A DNA stretch of 64,000 bases from an uncultured Tenacibaculum sp. (GCF_947499065.1 NZ_CANMMT010000004.1:248001-312000); one strand, 5' to 3'; shown: positions 17,939 through 27,590, numbered from the stretch's first letter. Numbers and translations are program-made. Notes: generated by a model not told the origin, from the sequence alone.

Positions 17939-18985
17939 ATGAAAAAAATATTCACAATTTTAGTTTTAGCAATAATTTTTACATCGTGTAAAAATGAGCA
18001 AAAAAAAGAAGAAAAGAAGGAAGAGAAAAAACAAGAGGTGGTAAATGTTTATACACACCGTCACTATAAAGCAGATCAGGAATTATTTGCCAAGTTTGAA
18101 AAAGAAACAGGAATTAAAGTAAATGTAGTCAATGCAAAAGCAGATGAGTTAATGCAAAAGATGACGGTAGAAGGAGAGCAATCACCAGCAGATGTATTAA
18201 TTACTGTAGATGCAGGACGTTTAGTAAGAGCTAAGAATAAAGGATTGTTACAATCGGCTACTTCTGAGTTTTTAGATAAAACAATTCCAGCACATTTAAA
18301 AGATGCTGATAATAATTGGTTTGCCTTAACAAAACGAGCACGTGTAATAGTTTACAATCCAGAAAAAGTAAAGCCAGAAGAGTTATCTACTTATGAAGCA
18401 TTAACGAATGATGAATGGAAGAACAAAATATTAATTCGTTCTTCATCAAATATTTATAACCAATCATTATTAGCTTCAATTATAGCAAATATAGGAGAAG
18501 AAAAAGCAACAGAATGGGCTAAAGGAATGGTAGCAAATATGGCGCGTTCACCAAAAGGAAATGATAGAGATCAAGTAAAAGCAGTTGTTGCTGGTGAAGG
18601 AGATGTAGCTGTTGTAAATACATACTATATTGGTAAATTATTAAATTCAAAGAATCCAGAAGAAGTAAAAGCTGGAGAAGGAATTAAAATATTTTTCCCT
18701 AATCAAGCAGATAGAGGAACACATATCAATGTAAGTGGAGCAGGAGTTGCTAAATATGCACCAAACAAAGCAAATGCAATTAAATTTATTGAGTTTTTAG
18801 CAAGTAAAGAAGCGCAAGAAGTATTTGCAAAAGCTAATTACGAGTATCCAGTAAACAAAGAAGTTGCTTCATCAGATTTATTAAAGTCTTGGGGAGAATT
18901 TAAAGAAGATACTTTATCGTTAACTAAGTTAGGAGAAAACAATAAAAAAGCTGTTTTAGTTTTTGATTCAGCTCAATGGAAATAA
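17939..18985 (+). CDS. Ferric iron ABC transporter, substrate-binding lipoprotein
   Basis: The 348-residue product has a lipoprotein signal (AIIFTSCKN, Cys near 17), then an unusual Lys/Glu-rich linker of about 18 residues. The periplasmic binding fold follows (VVNVYTHRHYKADQELFAKFEKETGIKVN). Key features of the FbpA/FutA class are visible: VLITVDAGRLVRAK, and the vicinal tyrosines in VVNTYYIGKLL that coordinate ferric iron. It is followed by the matching permease and ATPase genes. It would take Fe3+ from the periplasm and hand it to the inner-membrane permease. Confidence 0.93.
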   Translation: MKKIFTILVLAIIFTSCKNEQKKEEKKEEKKQEVVNVYTHRHYKADQELFAKFEKETGIKVNVVNAKADELMQKMTVEGEQSPADVLITVDAGRLVRAKNKGLLQSATSEFLDKTIPAHLKDADNNWFALTKRARVIVYNPEKVKPEELSTYEALTNDEWKNKILIRSSSNIYNQSLLASIIANIGEEKATEWAKGMVANMARSPKGNDRDQVKAVVAGEGDVAVVNTYYIGKLLNSKNPEEVKAGEGIKIFFPNQADRGTHINVSGAGVAKYAPNKANAIKFIEFLASKEAQEVFAKANYEYPVNKEVASSDLLKSWGEFKEDTLSLTKLGENNKKAVLVFDSAQWK

Positions 18986-19021
18986 TCAATACCTTTGTTG
19001 TTTTAAATTAGATAATTCCTA

Positions 19022-20635
19022 GTGATAAACAGGTTACAAAATATACAAAGAGACACTAACAAATGGTCAATAATTTTATTGACCATTGTTTTGTTTATAG
19101 CAGTTCCAGTTATTACCATTTTTATCAATTTATTTTATGGGCCTGGTGAAACATGGAGTCATTTAGTGGCTAATTTATTGCCTAATTATTTACTAAATTC
19201 TTTTTGGTTAATTCTAGGAACTAGCATTCTTACATTAGTATTTGGAATATCATCTGCTTATGCAGTATCTAGATATTATTTTCCTTTTCGAAAACAGTTA
19301 GAATGGTTATTAATTTTACCATTAGCCATACCATCGTATATTACTGCTTATGCCTATGCAGGGATCTTTGATTATGGAGGTGTTTTTGAAAAACTCTTTG
19401 CTGTGAAGGTAGATGTAATGAATCACCTTGGACTTATTTTTGTTTTAAGTATTTCATTATACCCATATGTATATGTAGCTTCAAGAGCCTTTTTTTTAAA
19501 TCAATCAAACAATATTATTGAAGCTTCAAAATTGTTAGGAGCAGGAGAATTTAAAACTTTTTTTAAATTAATATTACCATTATCTCGTCCAGCATTTATA
19601 GGTGGACTCACCTTAGTATTAATGGAAGTTTTAAACGACTATGGTGCAGCTAAATATTATGGTATCAATACATTTACAACAGGGATTTTTAGAGCATGGT
19701 TTTCATTAGAAGAGCCAGAAACAGCAATTTACTTATCAGCTATATTGGTGGCAATTATTTTTCTAATAATTAGTTTAGAAAAATGGCAGCGAAGAAGAAT
19801 AGGATATTCGAATACTACCAGAAATCATCAGAAAGCAAAAAGAGAACAAAGTACAGTTAAGAAAAAAATAGCTTTGTTTACAGTAGCTTTTATCCCAGTT
19901 TTATTTGGCTTTTTATTACCCGTTTTCCAATTGTTGTATTGGGCATACTTAACTTATGAAGATGTATTTACTCAAAGTTTTATAACTATTTCATTACAGA
20001 GTTTGGGAATTGCAATTATAGCAGCATTAGGAACGGTAATATTTGCGTTGTTATTAATATTCTTAACAAAATGGAATCGACTAGCTTTATTAAAACCCAT
20101 CGCAAAAATAGGAGTGTTGGGTTATGCAATTCCAGGAGCAGTAATAGCAGTAGGAGTTTTAATACCAACTCTTTCTTTAGATAAATGGTTGGTAACATTT
20201 TTTAAAGAAGTAGTAAATTATAAAATAGGTTTTATATTGAATGGAACAATCATAGCATTATTATATGCATATATTGTACGTTATATGGCGGTAGCTTATA
20301 ACCCAATTGAGGCAAGTACCTTAAAGTTTGGTAAGTCTTTATCAGAAGCCTCAAAGCTTTTAGGAAAAGGAAATTTTCAAACATTTAGTAAAGTAGAGTT
20401 TCCATTATTAAAACCAGCAATATTAAGCGCTTTTATTTTAGTGTTTGTTGATGTTATGAAGGAATTACCTTTAACGTTAATTTTAAAACCATATAATATA
20501 AATACACTAGCAGTAAAAGCATACGAATATGCAAGTGACGAATTAGTAGCAGAAGCATCATTACCTTCGCTGTTTATAATTCTAACAGGAATTATCCCCG
20601 TATTATTTTTAAATCGATTAATCTCTAAAGAATAG
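19022..20635 (+). CDS. Ferric iron ABC transporter, fused permease
   Basis: The 537-residue product starts with GTG at 19022. It has about twelve membrane segments arranged as two homologous halves. Each contains a transporter EAA-like loop: EASKLLGAGEFKTFFKLILPLSRPA near residue 165 and EASKLLGKGNFQTFSKVEFPLLKPA near 440. This is the usual fused FbpB type permease. It forms the inner-membrane channel and contacts the ATPase encoded two bases downstream. No anomalies are seen. Confidence 0.93.
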   Translation: MINRLQNIQRDTNKWSIILLTIVLFIAVPVITIFINLFYGPGETWSHLVANLLPNYLLNSFWLILGTSILTLVFGISSAYAVSRYYFPFRKQLEWLLILPLAIPSYITAYAYAGIFDYGGVFEKLFAVKVDVMNHLGLIFVLSISLYPYVYVASRAFFLNQSNNIIEASKLLGAGEFKTFFKLILPLSRPAFIGGLTLVLMEVLNDYGAAKYYGINTFTTGIFRAWFSLEEPETAIYLSAILVAIIFLIISLEKWQRRRIGYSNTTRNHQKAKREQSTVKKKIALFTVAFIPVLFGFLLPVFQLLYWAYLTYEDVFTQSFITISLQSLGIAIIAALGTVIFALLLIFLTKWNRLALLKPIAKIGVLGYAIPGAVIAVGVLIPTLSLDKWLVTFFKEVVNYKIGFILNGTIIALLYAYIVRYMAVAYNPIEASTLKFGKSLSEASKLLGKGNFQTFSKVEFPLLKPAILSAFILVFVDVMKELPLTLILKPYNINTLAVKAYEYASDELVAEASLPSLFIILTGIIPVLFLNRLISKE

Positions 20636-20637
20636 TA

Positions 20638-21363
20638 ATGAGTACTAAATTATTAACAATACAAAGTTTACATAAAACGTTTAATTCAGGTAAAGTAAAA
20701 GCCTTAAACGATGTTAGTTTTTCTTTGGAAAAAGGAGATGTATTGGCAGTAGTAGGAGAGAGTGGAAGTGGAAAAACAACTTTAATACGTTTAATTGCAG
20801 GTTTAGAAACCTTAGATAGTGGAGAGATAGAAATAAATAATAAAACAGTTTCTTCTAATTCAGTATTTATAGAGCCACAACAAAGAAATGTTGGGATGGT
20901 ATTCCAAGATTATGCATTGTTTCCACATCTTACAATATTTAAAAACATTGCATACGGACTTTCTAAACAAGAAAATAAAGAAGAAAGAGTAAAAGAAGTA
21001 CTAAAATTGGTAGGTTTATCTGGAATGGAAAAAAGGTATCCTCATGAATTATCAGGAGGGCAACAACAGCGTATTGCACTGGCTAGAGCTTTGGCACCAA
21101 GACCTGAACTTTTAATATTGGATGAGCCTTTTAGTAATTTAGATGTGATTTTAAGAAGTCAATTAAGACAAGATATACTACAAATAATAAAACAGACGAA
21201 TACCACAGCTATTTTTGTAACGCATGATATAAAAGATGCGATTACTATTTCAGATCAAATAATCATATTAAAGCAAGGAATTATTTTACAAGAAGGTAGT
21301 ACCAAAGAGGTACATGAAAAACCAGAAGAATCCTATGTGAAAAAACTATTTCAAAATATGTAA
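20638..21363 (+). CDS. Ferric iron ABC transporter, ATP-binding protein
   Basis: The 241-residue ATPase shows Walker A GESGSGKTTL (about 40-49), the Q-loop VFQDYALFPH, the signature LSGGQQQRIALARAL (about 140) and Walker B LLILDEPFSNLD, then the H-loop VTHD. It lacks the extra C-terminal regulatory domain found in many FbpC proteins, which makes it shorter than usual. It energises the permease encoded just upstream. It is the last gene of the + strand iron operon and is followed by a terminator. Confidence 0.95.
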   Translation: MSTKLLTIQSLHKTFNSGKVKALNDVSFSLEKGDVLAVVGESGSGKTTLIRLIAGLETLDSGEIEINNKTVSSNSVFIEPQQRNVGMVFQDYALFPHLTIFKNIAYGLSKQENKEERVKEVLKLVGLSGMEKRYPHELSGGQQQRIALARALAPRPELLILDEPFSNLDVILRSQLRQDILQIIKQTNTTAIFVTHDIKDAITISDQIIILKQGIILQEGSTKEVHEKPEESYVKKLFQNM

Positions 21364-21403
21364 AAAAAGCGGAAAATATATTGAAGTATTTTCCGCTTTT
21401 TTT
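21362..21403. terminator. Bidirectional terminator between the converging iron operons
   Basis: A 17-bp inverted repeat (AAAAAAAGCGGAAAATA at 21362-21378 with its complement at 21387-21403) carries A and T tracts. It starts inside the ATPase stop codon and also lies after the minus-strand imelysin gene. Confidence 0.92.
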
Positions 21404-21421
21404 ATAAAATATAATTAGAGA

Positions 21422-22483
21422 TTAATCACCATCATTATCTGTAAAAGTAATTGTAACAGATAAGGTACTAGCTACATCAGTTTTTATTAGAATTAATAAA
21501 TTTCTTACTTCATCGTATAATTTTTTAACCTCAGGTTTTTTATTGAAAATTGCATCCTTTAAATAAGTAGTATTTAAAGAAGAAATACTAAGTTCTAAAG
21601 TTTGTATTTGATTTTTAATTTTGTTGTTTAACTCCTCATTTTTAGCAATAAAACTCACATAATCATCAATACCATTGTCTTTTCCAAAGTAGATATTTTT
21701 TACATTTTCAATATTCTTTTTAATAAGTTCTAAAGAGTAAGAACTTTTAGTAGCTTGTAATATCGAAGCATCGGGTGAAACAGTTTTTTCAATTCCAGCT
21801 GGCTGACCAATTTTATAGCTTTTTACGTCTTCTAATAAAGCATACATTTGGTTAACTACTTGATTAATTCCTCCACTAATACCAGTAGTTTGATTTTCTA
21901 TAAATTTAGTTCTAAAAGAAGCCCATTTAGTATTGTAAATAGTTGCTTTAGAAACTAAATTTAATCCCAATACTTTTAAATAATTTTTTCTTCTGGTATT
22001 TGAAAAACTCTGAAGAGTTTCGGTATTTGTATTCTTAAATATTAAAAGTTCAATGGCGCTTAAACCTCTAGAGTTTGTAGAAATAGAATTAATTGCTTGT
22101 TCAGAAATTTCTTTGGTTGAAGAAATATAATCTTCAATAGCGTTTTCATTTGCTACCCAACTAAAAAAAGAAGTTTGTATATAAGAAGTTTTGATATCAC
22201 CAATATTTAATACTTGAATTAATGAATAGTTTTGAGCAGCTAATTTCCATGCCTTTTTAACTGATTCAAGATTTGCTTCATTTGTAGTTGACATAAAATT
22301 ATTGATAGCCATATTTAAATCATCAATGCTTTTAACAAAATTATCAGTTGTAGGTTTCTCAACATTATTAATAATATCGGTACGTAATTGTTTTATATCA
22401 TATGCAGGTACTGAATCTGAGTTACTATTACAGGCTATTATAAATAGTAATCCTAGTATAGTAATTAAAATATTTTTAATCAT
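21422..22483 (-). CDS. Imelysin-family lipoprotein (partly degenerate GxHxxE)
   Basis: The 353-residue product has a lipoprotein signal (LLFIIACNSN, Cys near 18). Its helical body contains AWKLAAQNYSLIQVLNIGDI, like the imelysin encoded at 12965. At the GxHxxE position the sequence is GLSAIELLIF: the Gly and Glu remain but the His is Ser. It ends in an acidic TFTDNDGD tail, which resembles the DADND ending of the other degenerate copy. The start follows the di-heme oxidoreductase stop by one base, so the two are translationally coupled. It is probably part of the same iron-related surface machinery. Confidence 0.82.
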   Translation of the reverse strand: MIKNILITILGLLFIIACNSNSDSVPAYDIKQLRTDIINNVEKPTTDNFVKSIDDLNMAINNFMSTTNEANLESVKKAWKLAAQNYSLIQVLNIGDIKTSYIQTSFFSWVANENAIEDYISSTKEISEQAINSISTNSRGLSAIELLIFKNTNTETLQSFSNTRRKNYLKVLGLNLVSKATIYNTKWASFRTKFIENQTTGISGGINQVVNQMYALLEDVKSYKIGQPAGIEKTVSPDASILQATKSSYSLELIKKNIENVKNIYFGKDNGIDDYVSFIAKNEELNNKIKNQIQTLELSISSLNTTYLKDAIFNKKPEVKKLYDEVRNLLILIKTDVASTLSVTITFTDNDGD

Positions 22484-22484
22484 T

Positions 22485-23882
22485 TTATAATGAGTTTATA
22501 AAAGATAAAACAGCTGTTCTATCTTCTTTAGTTAATTTTTTGTATTCTTCTTTACTTTTTTCAGCTTCACCACCATGCCATAAAATAGCTTCTTCAACAT
22601 TACGTGCTCTACCATCGTGTAATAAAAATGTATGACTATTGACTTCAGAAATTAAGCCGATACCCCATAAAGGTTGCGTACGCCATTCTTTACCATTAGC
22701 TAAAAAATCAGGTCTATTATCTGCTAAATCATCACCCATATTGTGTAATAAAAAGTCAGAGTAAGGTCTAATTTTTACATTTTGTAATGCAGTATTTGAA
22801 GGGTAACTATTTGAGGTAGTAAAGCTTTCAATATGACAGCTAGCACACTTCATATCTCTAAATAATTGTTTTCCTTTTAAGACTTCTTCATCTTTATAGT
22901 TTCTTCTCACAGGAACAGATAAAGATGAAGAATATATCATAATATTTTTTAAAGCTTCATCAGTAATTTCAGGCAATCCACCATTAGGAGCATCTTTACA
23001 ATCTTGTTGAGGAGAAGGGCAGTTTTCATCAGGAAATAGAGAAGTAGTTAATCCCATATCGCCACTAAAAGCACCAGCAACTTGTTGTTTTAAATTAGGT
23101 TGATTTGCTTTCCAGCCAAACCTTCCTAGAGTAGTTTCCTTTTTTACTACATCCCATACGTAATTTGCTTTACCAGAAATACCATCATTATTGCTATCAA
23201 ATTCATCTACGTTGGCAATAATATCTTTATTAGATATAGCATCAACTAGCCCTAAACCAATTACTTGTTGTCCTACTCTTGGAGAGGTCAATACATTCTG
23301 TAATGAACCAAATTGTTCATTAGCAATAGTATAAATTGGTTTTCTTAGCTCGTAAGTTTCACCATCATTAAAAGTTCCTTTAATAGTTTCAAATTTTACA
23401 GAAACTTTAGCTTCATAAGCTACTCCTAAGTTAGCGTGTTCTTGTATTTGGTCTCCATAGTTAGGGACAGGGTTTGGACCACCATGAGTTCCCATACCTT
23501 GTGTACTTACACGCATTAAAAAACCTGCCGAAAATTGTTGACCTGCCTGTAAAGGAGTTCCTCTACCATCTTTGTTATGGCATGAACTACATGCTCTTGC
23601 GTTAAAAGTTGGACCTAAACCATCTCTTGCAGTTGTTGAGGCTGGCGCACTTACCCAATTTTGTCTGAATAAAGAATTTCCTACAAAAAATAAACGCCTA
23701 TTTAGTTGATTTAATCCTGGTACTTGTTGATCAAAAGCATTAGCTCCAAGTATTGTTGTTGTTAGTTTACCAGCAGACAATTCTTCTCCATTTTCATAAG
23801 GATACATTGAAGTATACTCACTTTTGCTACTACAAGAAAAGAATAGTAATGTTAGTATTGAGTAAATGAAAAATCTTCTCAC
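22485..23882 (-). CDS. Di-heme oxidoreductase (DUF1111-type) lipoprotein
   Basis: The 465-residue product has a lipoprotein signal (LTLLFFSCSSK, Cys near 17). It has two c-type heme-binding sites: CSSCH (about residue 98) and CASCH (about 355). The region between, GRGTPLQAGQQFSAGFLMRVS and LGRFGWKANQPNLKQQVAGAFSGDMGLT, is typical of the putative thiol oxidoreductase/DUF1111 family, as is the C-terminal LLHDGRARNVEEAILWHGGEAE. It would be an electron-transfer enzyme in the periplasm. Its place between two imelysin genes is a recurring arrangement in iron-uptake loci and suggests a ferric/ferrous redox role, which is inferred. Confidence 0.9.
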   Translation of the reverse strand: MRRFFIYSILTLLFFSCSSKSEYTSMYPYENGEELSAGKLTTTILGANAFDQQVPGLNQLNRRLFFVGNSLFRQNWVSAPASTTARDGLGPTFNARACSSCHNKDGRGTPLQAGQQFSAGFLMRVSTQGMGTHGGPNPVPNYGDQIQEHANLGVAYEAKVSVKFETIKGTFNDGETYELRKPIYTIANEQFGSLQNVLTSPRVGQQVIGLGLVDAISNKDIIANVDEFDSNNDGISGKANYVWDVVKKETTLGRFGWKANQPNLKQQVAGAFSGDMGLTTSLFPDENCPSPQQDCKDAPNGGLPEITDEALKNIMIYSSSLSVPVRRNYKDEEVLKGKQLFRDMKCASCHIESFTTSNSYPSNTALQNVKIRPYSDFLLHNMGDDLADNRPDFLANGKEWRTQPLWGIGLISEVNSHTFLLHDGRARNVEEAILWHGGEAEKSKEEYKKLTKEDRTAVLSFINSL

Positions 23883-23968
23883 TTTTGTTATGTTTTTTTA
23901 CGGAAAAACCAAACTACCTATAAAGATAGTTTGGTTAGTGTTGTTTGTTATGTTAAGTATAAATAGCT

Positions 23969-25189
23969 TTATACTTTTGGATCAATATTTTTTCCAGTAA
24001 TTGTTTTACCAGCTTGCGCTAATTCATCACCTTGTTTTTCTAAAGAAGATACAGCAGACATTACTGGCTTAGTATTATTATCAATAGTTTCACCTATGAT
24101 TTGGTTGTCAAAATACTTAGCATCTGAAATAACTTTTACTTTTTGCATAACAGCAGCAGCAGTAGTTTTTAAAGTAGCAGCTTCTGAAGCTTTCACTAAA
24201 GTTAAAACATCTAATAAAGAAGTTCCTGAAATTGTAGTTCCATCAACTTTTTTATAAGTACCATTAATTATATTATTAATAGATTGTGCGTTTAAGAAAA
24301 TGTCTCTGTGAGTGTTGTCAGAAAAACAAGAATGCTCATCTTCTTGATTTTGATTCTTAACAGCAACAGTCATTCTTTCACCAGCTAATTCACCATTACT
24401 CAACTTAGCAGCACCAGTTAAAATTTTATCAATTGCATCATTTTTAGCTAATGCTAAGAACGATTTTCTATATGCAGCTCCATCTTTCCATTGATCTACA
24501 ACAGATTGTAAATCATCTACTAAAATTTCAGTAGCTAATTTTAAATATTGTTTTCTTCTATCAGCATTAGTAGCAGTAGTATAGTCAGTATATATACGTT
24601 GACCAGCTTTTTTATCGGCTGGAGTAGACGAATCTTGTCCCCATAATAAAAATTCAATAGCATGGTATCCCATTGTAACATTAGATTCATTATTGTTATA
24701 TCCAGCAATATCTCTTAAAACTTGTTTAGATAATGTTGGGTATTTAGCTAAGTTGTTAACGATATTTTGTCTATCATCAGAAGTTTGTTGTCCACCAGTA
24801 CCAGTAGCAACATAGTCAATTAAGGCTTCATCTAATGGCCAAGCATTAATATATCCTTCAGGTTCTCCATTAGCACCATCAATTGGACCATCGTAAAAAC
24901 GGTATGCTTCAGTTTGACCATAAGGTTCACGAGAAGCTAACCAAGCGTCTTTAGCAGTTTGAAATTTATTAGCATCTGGAGCAGCTACAAAAGCATCAAT
25001 TGCAGTTTTTAATTCCTTAGTCTTAACTAAAGCATCATTATAGTTAGCTTCTACAATGTTTACATAATTTGCAACAAATTCTGTTTTTTTATTTTCTATG
25101 GCAGTTGCCGGATTTACGTCGTTACTATCAGAACAGCTAACAAATGTAGCAGAGGCTAATAATATTGTTAATCCTAAAATTTTTTTCAT
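23969..25189 (-). CDS. Imelysin-family lipoprotein with intact GxHxxE
   Basis: The 406-residue product has a lipoprotein signal (ASATFVSCSDSN, Cys near 20). It has the imelysin body with AKDAWLASREPYGQTEAYRFYDGPID and the full motif GYHAIEFLLWG (GxHxxE satisfied). SCFSDNTHRDIFLNAQSI occurs in the second half. It is the first gene of the minus-strand iron operon and the only one of the three imelysins here that keeps the presumed metal-binding His and Glu. Its promoter is flanked by two copies of the operator-like motif. It should act in the periplasm or at the outer membrane during iron acquisition. Confidence 0.92.
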   Translation of the reverse strand: MKKILGLTILLASATFVSCSDSNDVNPATAIENKKTEFVANYVNIVEANYNDALVKTKELKTAIDAFVAAPDANKFQTAKDAWLASREPYGQTEAYRFYDGPIDGANGEPEGYINAWPLDEALIDYVATGTGGQQTSDDRQNIVNNLAKYPTLSKQVLRDIAGYNNNESNVTMGYHAIEFLLWGQDSSTPADKKAGQRIYTDYTTATNADRRKQYLKLATEILVDDLQSVVDQWKDGAAYRKSFLALAKNDAIDKILTGAAKLSNGELAGERMTVAVKNQNQEDEHSCFSDNTHRDIFLNAQSINNIINGTYKKVDGTTISGTSLLDVLTLVKASEAATLKTTAAAVMQKVKVISDAKYFDNQIIGETIDNNTKPVMSAVSSLEKQGDELAQAGKTITGKNIDPKV

Positions 25190-25211
25190 TTTATTTAGAT
25201 TTATTTAAAAT
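25190..25211 (-). promoter_or_regulatory. Operator-like motif next to the imelysin start
   Basis: TTTATTTAGATTTATTT at 25190-25206 (+ strand reading) directly abuts the imelysin start codon. It is identical to the 17-mer at 25250-25266 and is the reverse complement of 11572-11588. Confidence 0.7.
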
Positions 25212-25217
25212 AATACA

Positions 25218-25248
25218 CAAATGTACTTGACTTTTTGAGTTGAGCAAA
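25218..25248 (-). promoter_or_regulatory. Promoter TTTG-N19-TACATTTG of the minus-strand iron operon
   Basis: On the minus strand TTTG (25248-25245), a 19-base spacer and TACATTTG (25225-25218) match the consensus. The layout of motif, promoter and motif mirrors that at 11572-11651. Confidence 0.8.
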
Positions 25249-25277
25249 TTTTATTTAGATTTATTTTAAATAAAATT
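25247..25277. promoter_or_regulatory. Palindromic operator-like site upstream of the imelysin promoter
   Basis: Perfect 11-base arms (AATTTTATTTA at 25247-25257 and TAAATAAAATT at 25267-25277) flank nine bases. Inside, ATTTAGATTTATTTTAAAT (25253-25271) reads as a 7-5-7 inverted repeat with one mismatch between halves. It resembles the Fur box I recall for the flavobacterium Riemerella (ATTTAGA-N5-TCTAAAT). The recollection is unverified. Confidence 0.68.
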
Positions 25278-25331
25278 ATTAACTATATTTTGTTAACTAT
25301 AATTTAAAGGTAAAATTCACTTTTTTTATAG

Positions 25332-25339
25332 TATATTTG
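25332..25339 (+). promoter_or_regulatory. -7 element TATATTTG before guaB
   Basis: TATATTTG lies 37 bases before the guaB ATG. A matching -33 element is not obvious. Confidence 0.5.
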
Positions 25340-25376
25340 TACGCAATTAATTAACAACACACTAAATTAATTGCAC

Positions 25377-26852
25377 ATGCAAGCTCATCAATCAAAATTT
25401 GTAGGCGAAGGTTTAACGTACGATGATGTACTATTAGTTCCAGCTTACTCTGAAGTGCTTCCAAGAGAAGTTTCAATCCAAACAAAATTCACAAAAAACA
25501 TAACGATAAATGTTCCAATAGTATCTGCTGCAATGGATACTGTAACCGAATCTGCTATGGCTATTGCTATGGCAAGAGAAGGAGGAATAGGAGTGTTGCA
25601 TAAAAATATGACAATAGCTCAGCAAGCACAAGAAGTACGTAAAGTAAAACGTGCAGAGAGTGGAATGATTATCGATCCAATTACCTTATCGTTAAAAGCT
25701 ATTGTTTTAGATGCAAAGCAAGCAATGCGTGAGCATAAAATTGGAGGAATTCCAATTGTAGATGAAGCAGGAAAACTAGTAGGAATTGTAACGAATCGTG
25801 ATTTACGTTTTGAGAAAAACAATGAGCGTCCAATTGTTGAAGTAATGACTTCAGAAAATTTAGTTACAGTAGCAGAAGGAACTTCATTAAAAGAAGCAGA
25901 AGTAATTTTACAAGAGAATAAGATTGAAAAGTTACCAGTTGTTAATGATAACGATAAGTTAGTAGGTTTAATTACTTTTAGAGATATCACAAAGCTTACT
26001 TTAAAGCCTACTGCTAACAAAGATAGTTATGGACGTTTACGAGTAGCAGCTGCTTTAGGAGTAACACATGATGCAGTTGAAAGAACAGAAGCATTAGTAA
26101 ACGCAGGTGTAGATGCTGTAATTATCGATACAGCACACGGACATACACAAGGTGTTGTAAAAGTATTGAAAGAAGTAAAAAATAAATACCCTGAATTGGA
26201 TGTTGTTGTAGGAAATATAGCAACACCAGAAGCAGCAAAATATTTAGTAGAAGCGGGAGCAGATGCTGTAAAAGTAGGAATAGGACCAGGGTCTATTTGT
26301 ACAACAAGAGTAGTTGCTGGAGTAGGATTTCCACAATTCTCAGCTGTTATAGAAGTAGCTGCAGCGATTAAAGGAACAGGAGTACCAGTAATTGCCGATG
26401 GAGGTATTCGTTATACAGGAGATATTCCAAAAGCAATAGCAGCAGGTGCTGATTGTGTTATGTTAGGGTCTTTATTAGCAGGAACTAAAGAATCCCCAGG
26501 AGAAACTATTATTTACGAAGGAAGAAAATTCAAGTCGTATAGAGGAATGGGATCAGTAGAAGCAATGAAACAAGGTTCAAAAGATCGTTATTTCCAAGAT
26601 GTAGAAGATGATATTAAAAAATTAGTACCGGAAGGAATTGTTGGACGTGTACCATATAAAGGAGAATTGGTAGAAAGCATTCATCAATTTGTAGGAGGTT
26701 TACGTGCAGGTATGGGATACTGTGGAGCAAAGGATATTGAGACTTTGAAAAATACAGGGAAATTTGTTCGTATTACAGCAAGTGGAATTAACGAAAGTCA
26801 CCCACATGATGTAGCAATTACCAAAGAAGCACCAAATTATAGTAGAAGATAA
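25377..26852 (+). CDS. guaB: Inosine-5'-monophosphate dehydrogenase
   Basis: This enzyme oxidises IMP to XMP with NAD+, the committed step of GTP synthesis. I use the ATG at 25377 (491 residues), which gives [22 protein letters not shown]; a TTG two codons earlier is less likely. The TIM-barrel is interrupted by two CBS domains (about 95-215). The catalytic loop [17 protein letters not shown] holds the active-site Cys, and [20 protein letters not shown] and the flap with YRGMGS follow. The gene stands alone, divergent from the iron operon, with its own terminator. Confidence 0.97.
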   Translation: MQAHQSKFVGEGLTYDDVLLVPAYSEVLPREVSIQTKFTKNITINVPIVSAAMDTVTESAMAIAMAREGGIGVLHKNMTIAQQAQEVRKVKRAESGMIIDPITLSLKAIVLDAKQAMREHKIGGIPIVDEAGKLVGIVTNRDLRFEKNNERPIVEVMTSENLVTVAEGTSLKEAEVILQENKIEKLPVVNDNDKLVGLITFRDITKLTLKPTANKDSYGRLRVAAALGVTHDAVERTEALVNAGVDAVIIDTAHGHTQGVVKVLKEVKNKYPELDVVVGNIATPEAAKYLVEAGADAVKVGIGPGSICTTRVVAGVGFPQFSAVIEVAAAIKGTGVPVIADGGIRYTGDIPKAIAAGADCVMLGSLLAGTKESPGETIIYEGRKFKSYRGMGSVEAMKQGSKDRYFQDVEDDIKKLVPEGIVGRVPYKGELVESIHQFVGGLRAGMGYCGAKDIETLKNTGKFVRITASGINESHPHDVAITKEAPNYSRR

Positions 26853-26876
26853 AATCTATTTAAATATAAATTATAC

Positions 26877-26913
26877 AACGCTGTTAGTTTTTAAAACTAG
26901 CGGCGTTTTTTTA
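26877..26913 (+). terminator. Terminator of guaB
   Basis: An imperfect stem (AACGC...TTAGTTTT with AAAACTAG...GCGTT, GU pairs allowed) is followed by seven T. Confidence 0.75.
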
Positions 26914-27004
26914 TGTAAATAAGTATTTTAGTTTGGGGGATGGGGGACTCTCTATCTGAAAATACTTTTCTAATCCTTCAATACGAAGAAGTAACCTTCT
27001 TGAA

Positions 27005-27568
27005 TTAAAAAAAAATAGTGTTCTTTTTTACAGTTTCTTTTTTTAAAATAGTAATGTTTATAGCATGTTTATCATTAATGTTTTTTTTATGATGCAGGTC
27101 ATGCACAACAATGTAGTTATTATTGGAATGATGGTTGTTTATATAAAAGAAAAGAGATAACGTAGATATAAACAGTATACAACAACACATAGCCATTTGA
27201 TGACTAAGTTTTCTATATAATTTTAAAGAAGAAAAATTAGTTGATTTCTTATTCTTTTTTTTAGAACTTTTAATTATTGCTGATTTGGATATAAAATCTG
27301 TATAACTCTCATAATTTAAATATTCAGCAATTAGATTTTTTAAATCAATATTTGGTTCTTTTGATTTATTTTTTCTTCCTTCAACATGTTTTTCGTAGTA
27401 GTTCTTCATGGTTTTTGAAGTAACGCTTACGTTTTTGTGTTTTTTAAATCGTTCTTGTTTTAAAATTCTTTCTTCAAAAAAATCAAAATTCCCCGTTTTA
27501 TTTTTTCTATCATTTTCAATTTCGTTTTCAAGATTTAAATAAAGTTGTTTTAATAATTCCTTGAGCAT
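27005..27568 (-). CDS. Hypothetical single-pass membrane protein
   Basis: I do not recognise a named family. The 187-residue product has a charged cytoplasmic N-terminal part (about 1-115). This contains KTMKNYYEKHVEGRKNKSKEPNIDLKNLIAEYLNYESYTDF, a pattern I associate with an uncharacterised N-terminal module of several Bacteroidota signalling proteins. A basic stretch (KSSKKKNKKS), one membrane segment (about 126-146, with three consecutive Cys) and a short His/Asn/Lys-rich external tail follow. A TACATTTG element at 27591-27598 precedes it on the minus strand. It could be a small membrane sensor or effector; this is speculation. Confidence 0.55.
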   Translation of the reverse strand: MLKELLKQLYLNLENEIENDRKNKTGNFDFFEERILKQERFKKHKNVSVTSKTMKNYYEKHVEGRKNKSKEPNIDLKNLIAEYLNYESYTDFISKSAIIKSSKKKNKKSTNFSSLKLYRKLSHQMAMCCCILFISTLSLFFYINNHHSNNNYIVVHDLHHKKNINDKHAINITILKKETVKKNTIFF

Positions 27569-27590
27569 CGTAGGTTTTTTTGGGTTCTCG

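Noticed and set aside
26940..27008. Possible 22-codon open frame after guaB
   Set aside because: It has no start context, no membrane or lipoprotein feature and no partner. Chance open frames of this size are common.
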